NCBI GenBank assembly: GCA_051011135.1
Contig: JBPCUO010000075.1
Coordinates: 1-6,952 of the forward strand
Origin: JACOND01 sp051011135
Lineage (GTDB): Bacteria > Bdellovibrionota > Bdellovibrionia > Bdellovibrionales > UBA1609
Length of the DNA stretch: 6,952 nt
Direction of reading: 5' to 3'
Part shown: piece by piece, positions 3,898 through 6,952 of the stretch
Numbering within the stretch: the first letter of the stretch is position 1
How the letters are laid out: the number at the start of each line of letters is the position of its first letter
Notes under the pieces: generated by a model
The model's input: only the letters and a program-made list of their open reading frames with translations
Database searches by the model: none
What the model was told of the DNA's origin: nothing
Position numbers and translations under genes: made by a program

Positions 3898-6853
3898 AAG
3901 AGCGAATTTCTTTTAAAAAATCTTCTTCAAAAATTTCCGGCCCAAACCCTCGTCTCATTGTATTTTCTGTTGTGATTTTAGGATGCAAAAATTGTTTTAA
4001 GTATTCAGGGCCTCCTGCTTTACTTCCTAAGCCTGACATTTTACGCCCTCCAAAAGGATGTCTTTGAACCAGAGCTCCTGTGCAGTTTCTGTTGATATAA
4101 ATATTACCCGCTTCCACTTGTTGTTTGAATTTTTCAATATGAGAGGGTTGTCGAGAGTAAAGCCCTGCTGTTAATCCATAACGAGTGTTATTGGTTTGTT
4201 CAATCGCTTGTTCAAAAGTTTTAACTTTAAAAAGAGTGACAAGAGGAGCAAACAATTCGTCTTGCATTAAAGGAGAGCTAGGATCTGTTGTTGTAAAAAC
4301 AGTGGGAGATACAAACCATCCTTTATTAAGATTCTCCTTAGGGTAGATTTGATTTTGAGCATGATGAGCTAAAAACTGCGAGATTTTTTTATAAGCATCT
4401 TCATCAATAAGAGGTCCAGCAAAAGATTGTGGTTTTTCAGGAGCATCGATTATTAAACTTGCTACAGCAGGAATAAATCTTTCAATAAAAGGTGCGTAAA
4501 CATCTTCTAAAATAATAACACGGCTACAAGCAGAACATTTTTGTCCTTGAAAACCAAAAGCAGAAATTAAAAGACCAGAGATGGCTTCGTCTAAATCGGC
4601 AGAGACATCCAGAACAATAGCATTTTTACCACCCATTTCAACCACGCTTTTTTTAATTAACTTTTGTTCTTTAGAAATCTTTTTAGTTTCTTGCAAGATT
4701 TGAGCTCCGACTTCAAAAGAGCCTGTAAAAGAAATCACAGGAATTTTTGGATGTTGAACCAAGTAAGATCCTACAGACTTACCTTCTCCCGGAAGGAAGG
4801 CAAAGCTCTCTTTAGGAAAACCACTTTCTAAAAGAAGCTTAACCAATTCATAAGCCGTTAAACAACTTTGTTCAGCAGGTTTAATAAGAACAGTATTTCC
4901 ACAAACTAAAGGAGCAACAACCATGCCTGTGAGTATGGCTAAAGGAAAGTTCCATGGAGCAATCACAGCAGTTGGACCTATAGGAGAGTAAGAGATCAAG
5001 CTTTCTTCTCCAGAGATGTTGCAAGTTTTTTTTGTTTTTGATAACTGTTCCATTTGATGAGCATAGTAATTGCAAAAATCAATACTTTCACAAACATCGC
5101 CATGAGCTTCAAGCCAAGTTTTTCCAACTTCAAAAACTTGAAGAGCGGCCAGCTCAAATTGTTTTTTTTCAATAAGTTGAGCCAGTTTTTTTAAACACTG
5201 GATTCTTTTTGCGGGAGGAGTTTGACTCCATGTTTTAAAAAAATCATAAGTATCTTGAACTGCTTGTTCCGTTTGTTTTGTATCTGCAAAATGAGTGGAG
5301 CTAATGATTTGATTTAAATGGGAGGGATTTTGCCTCTCCCATAAAGGAAGAGAAGATTTTTCTTGTTTTCCGTTTAATACAATAGGAACAGTGATCGGAA
5401 ATTTTTTTGACCAAAGATCAAGATTTTTTTGAAATTTTAAGCGATTGTCTTTCAGAGTAAAATCTAAAAGAGCAGCATTTTGAAAATCTGGTTTCTCTTT
5501 TTTGGAAGGTTTTAAAAGACTAGCTTGAGGAGCTGCGAGGAGTTCTTCTTCGGATTTGTTTTTAAATTGTTGAGCCGTAATAAAAGATTGATTGGCTGTG
5601 TTTTCTAAAAGACGACGGACAAGATAAGACATTCCAGGAATTAAATCTCCAACAGTTGCATAAATACGAGTAGTATAACCCTCTTGAGTGAGAGCTTCCG
5701 CAAGAGATTCTCCCATTCCATAAAGAGTTTGAAATTCAAGATTCGCTTTGGGATAAAATTGATGAAGAGCTAAAGCTTTTGAAATAGATCTAATATTATG
5801 AGAGCCCACCGCAATTTTAAAAACAAAGTGATGCTCAAATAAAAACTCTAAACATTTTTCAAAATTAGCATCGGTTTGTTCCTTAAGAGTGTACACAGGA
5901 ATAGGCCAATTTTTTTGTTTAGCCATTAAAACTTCAAAATCCCAATAAGCTCCTTTCACAAGACGAATGGTTATTTTTTGGTTTCTTTTTTTACAAAAAG
6001 CCACAAGATCTTTTAAATCTAAAAGACTCTCTTTGAGATACGCTTGTAAAACGATTCCAAAATGGGGGTAATCTTTAAAGGGAGCTTCTAAAAGAAGCTC
6101 TTTAAAAATTTCTGTAAATAAAGTTTTGTATTCATACTGTTCCATATCTATGTTTAGAAAAATAAAATTATCAACGGCTTTTTGAAATAAAGGTCTCAAT
6201 CTTTTTTTGATATTTTCCTTAGTGAATTCCCAAGCTTCTGTTTTAATATGAGGGTAAAGAGAAGTGACTTTAATAGAAATATTCACAGAGGGAATAGATC
6301 CTTCGAGATCTTGATCTGTTTTTGGATTTTCTTTCCAAGTGTCACGAGCGCGGACGAGCTCATCCATAAGTTCTAAATAATAGTTGTGATATTTTTGAGC
6401 TTCTTTTTCAGAGAGAGTGACCTCTCCTAAAATATCTAAAGAAAAACATTGTCCTTTATTTTTTATTTTAGAAATGGCTTTTAAAGATGCTTCAATAGTT
6501 GCTCCTGTAATAAAAATTTTAGCCATTTCATGAATTTGTTTTTTAATAGTGTTGGCCATTTTATGAGGAGCTAAGAGGCCCAGACTCGAAGTTAAAAATT
6601 GAATGTCTTGGTCTTTAAAAGATTCTTGGAGATGAGATAAGATTTGTTCAGGTTTTTTGAGACTAGGAAGAGCATCAATAAAATGAAACATTTTTGTTTT
6701 AAAACTATTATTTTTCATAGTGAAAGATAAGATCTTTCCATACCACCACTTTTTATCAAGAAGTTTATAGGAGTTTTTTTGCGTGTGTTGAAGGAGCTTT
6801 CGTCCCTTTTCTTGAATCAACTGTTCTAATTGGGGGTGTTGTTTCATAGGCAT
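3896..6853 (-). CDS. putA: Bifunctional proline dehydrogenase / delta-1-pyrroline-5-carboxylate dehydrogenase (class-A-like PutA)
   Basis: The 985-residue enzyme oxidises proline to pyrroline-5-carboxylate with FAD, passing electrons to membrane quinone, then oxidises glutamate semialdehyde to glutamate with NAD+. Residues 1-125 form the helical N-terminal arm. The PRODH barrel (about 125-430) shows DILGEVTLSE (140-149), SIKVTSLYPH (193-202), DMEQYEY (236-242), RLVKGAYWD (297-305), EFQTLYGMGE (373-382) and YLVRRLLENTANQSF (410-424), including the paired Arg and Glu that bind proline. The P5CDH domain (about 488-960) shows IAPWNFP (631-637), KPAEQ (658-662), FTGSFEVG (709-716), Glu739 in VVEMGGKNA, catalytic Cys773 in GQKCSACSR, and PFGGRKMSG (933-941). 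Length and ending match the short class-A PutA: there is no N-terminal ribbon-helix-helix repressor domain and no extra C-terminal domain. All recognised catalytic residues are intact. Two in-frame ATGs exist (6853 and 6847); neither has a Shine-Dalgarno site. It converges on the gene at 3093-3881. Confidence 0.97.
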   Translation of the reverse strand: MPMKQHPQLEQLIQEKGRKLLQHTQKNSYKLLDKKWWYGKILSFTMKNNSFKTKMFHFIDALPSLKKPEQILSHLQESFKDQDIQFLTSSLGLLAPHKMANTIKKQIHEMAKIFITGATIEASLKAISKIKNKGQCFSLDILGEVTLSEKEAQKYHNYYLELMDELVRARDTWKENPKTDQDLEGSIPSVNISIKVTSLYPHIKTEAWEFTKENIKKRLRPLFQKAVDNFIFLNIDMEQYEYKTLFTEIFKELLLEAPFKDYPHFGIVLQAYLKESLLDLKDLVAFCKKRNQKITIRLVKGAYWDFEVLMAKQKNWPIPVYTLKEQTDANFEKCLEFLFEHHFVFKIAVGSHNIRSISKALALHQFYPKANLEFQTLYGMGESLAEALTQEGYTTRIYATVGDLIPGMSYLVRRLLENTANQSFITAQQFKNKSEEELLAAPQASLLKPSKKEKPDFQNAALLDFTLKDNRLKFQKNLDLWSKKFPITVPIVLNGKQEKSSLPLWERQNPSHLNQIISSTHFADTKQTEQAVQDTYDFFKTWSQTPPAKRIQCLKKLAQLIEKKQFELAALQVFEVGKTWLEAHGDVCESIDFCNYYAHQMEQLSKTKKTCNISGEESLISYSPIGPTAVIAPWNFPLAILTGMVVAPLVCGNTVLIKPAEQSCLTAYELVKLLLESGFPKESFAFLPGEGKSVGSYLVQHPKIPVISFTGSFEVGAQILQETKKISKEQKLIKKSVVEMGGKNAIVLDVSADLDEAISGLLISAFGFQGQKCSACSRVIILEDVYAPFIERFIPAVASLIIDAPEKPQSFAGPLIDEDAYKKISQFLAHHAQNQIYPKENLNKGWFVSPTVFTTTDPSSPLMQDELFAPLVTLFKVKTFEQAIEQTNNTRYGLTAGLYSRQPSHIEKFKQQVEAGNIYINRNCTGALVQRHPFGGRKMSGLGSKAGGPEYLKQFLHPKITTENTMRRGFGPEIFEEDFLKEIRS

Positions 6854-6952
6854 GAAAATAATCGAAAAAGGGGGGATTTACAAGTGAGATAGCAGGAAAA
6901 AATTGCTTATTTTTTATGAGAAAAAAAGCCGGCACTAAACCATGGTCTATAT
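6854..6952. other. Upstream region of putA, with possible terminator tail at the right edge
   Basis: No coding frame is visible. On the minus strand GCCGGC (6935-6930) is followed by seven T (6929-6923), as at the end of an intrinsic terminator for a minus-strand gene lying beyond the window, but its left arm is not in view. Nearer putA lies an AT-only hairpin (AAAAAAT/ATTTTTT around 6897-6916) and a run of six G on the plus strand (6870-6875). GATTAT on the minus strand (6863-6858; 4 of 6 to a -10) lies 10 bases from the second putA ATG at 6847, without a good -35. Confidence 0.3.

Noticed and set aside
4881..5075. Minus-strand open frame of 64 codons inside putA.
   Set aside because: It lies in another frame of a well-conserved part of the P5CDH domain; no independent support.

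Overview
This is an AT-rich bacterial window with six protein-coding genes packed on both strands. No RNA genes, insertion sequences, phage genes or CRISPR repeats are visible. The only confidently named function is putA, a two-domain proline catabolic enzyme. The other genes are a truncated dicarboxylate/amino-acid symporter, a very short Fis-type DNA-binding protein, a secreted TPR protein and two proteins of unknown function. The AT-rich lysine-heavy coding, the class-A PutA, the Fis-type helix-turn-helix and the exported TPR protein suit a low-GC Gram-negative, possibly of the Bdellovibrionota/Bacteriovorax-like lineage. That placement is an impression from style, not a proof.

Layout: (1) 1-617, minus strand: the N-terminal half of a DAACS-family symporter that runs off the left edge. 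(2) 618-750: a divergent promoter region. (3) 751-1221 and 1283-1699, plus strand: a helical hypothetical protein followed after 61 bases by the Fis-type HTH protein, probably one transcription unit. (4) 1696-2853, minus strand: an exported TPR protein with a Lys/Pro repeat, overlapping the HTH gene tail-to-tail by 4 bases. (5) 2854-3092: a 239-base divergent intergenic region. (6) 3093-3881, plus strand: a single-pass membrane protein of unknown function whose cytoplasmic arm carries a repeated short motif. (7) 3896-6853, minus strand: putA. (8) 6854-6952: the region upstream of putA, with a GC-rich hexamer and T-tract at the right edge that may be the end of a terminator.

The clearest functional link is metabolic: PutA turns proline into glutamate, and the symporter family commonly carries glutamate, aspartate or C4-dicarboxylates. 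They are several genes apart and not co-transcribed, so the link is weak. The two regulatory-looking plus-strand genes may act together. The most unusual points are: a contrast in translation signals, with three plus-strand genes having good Shine-Dalgarno sites and three minus-strand genes having none but -10-like hexamers 9-10 bases from a start codon; a four-copy linear motif in the 262-residue membrane protein; and a first plus-strand protein that faintly resembles the non-conserved region of the primary sigma factor. Nothing here amounts to a clear new multi-gene system; most of the window looks like ordinary chromosome.
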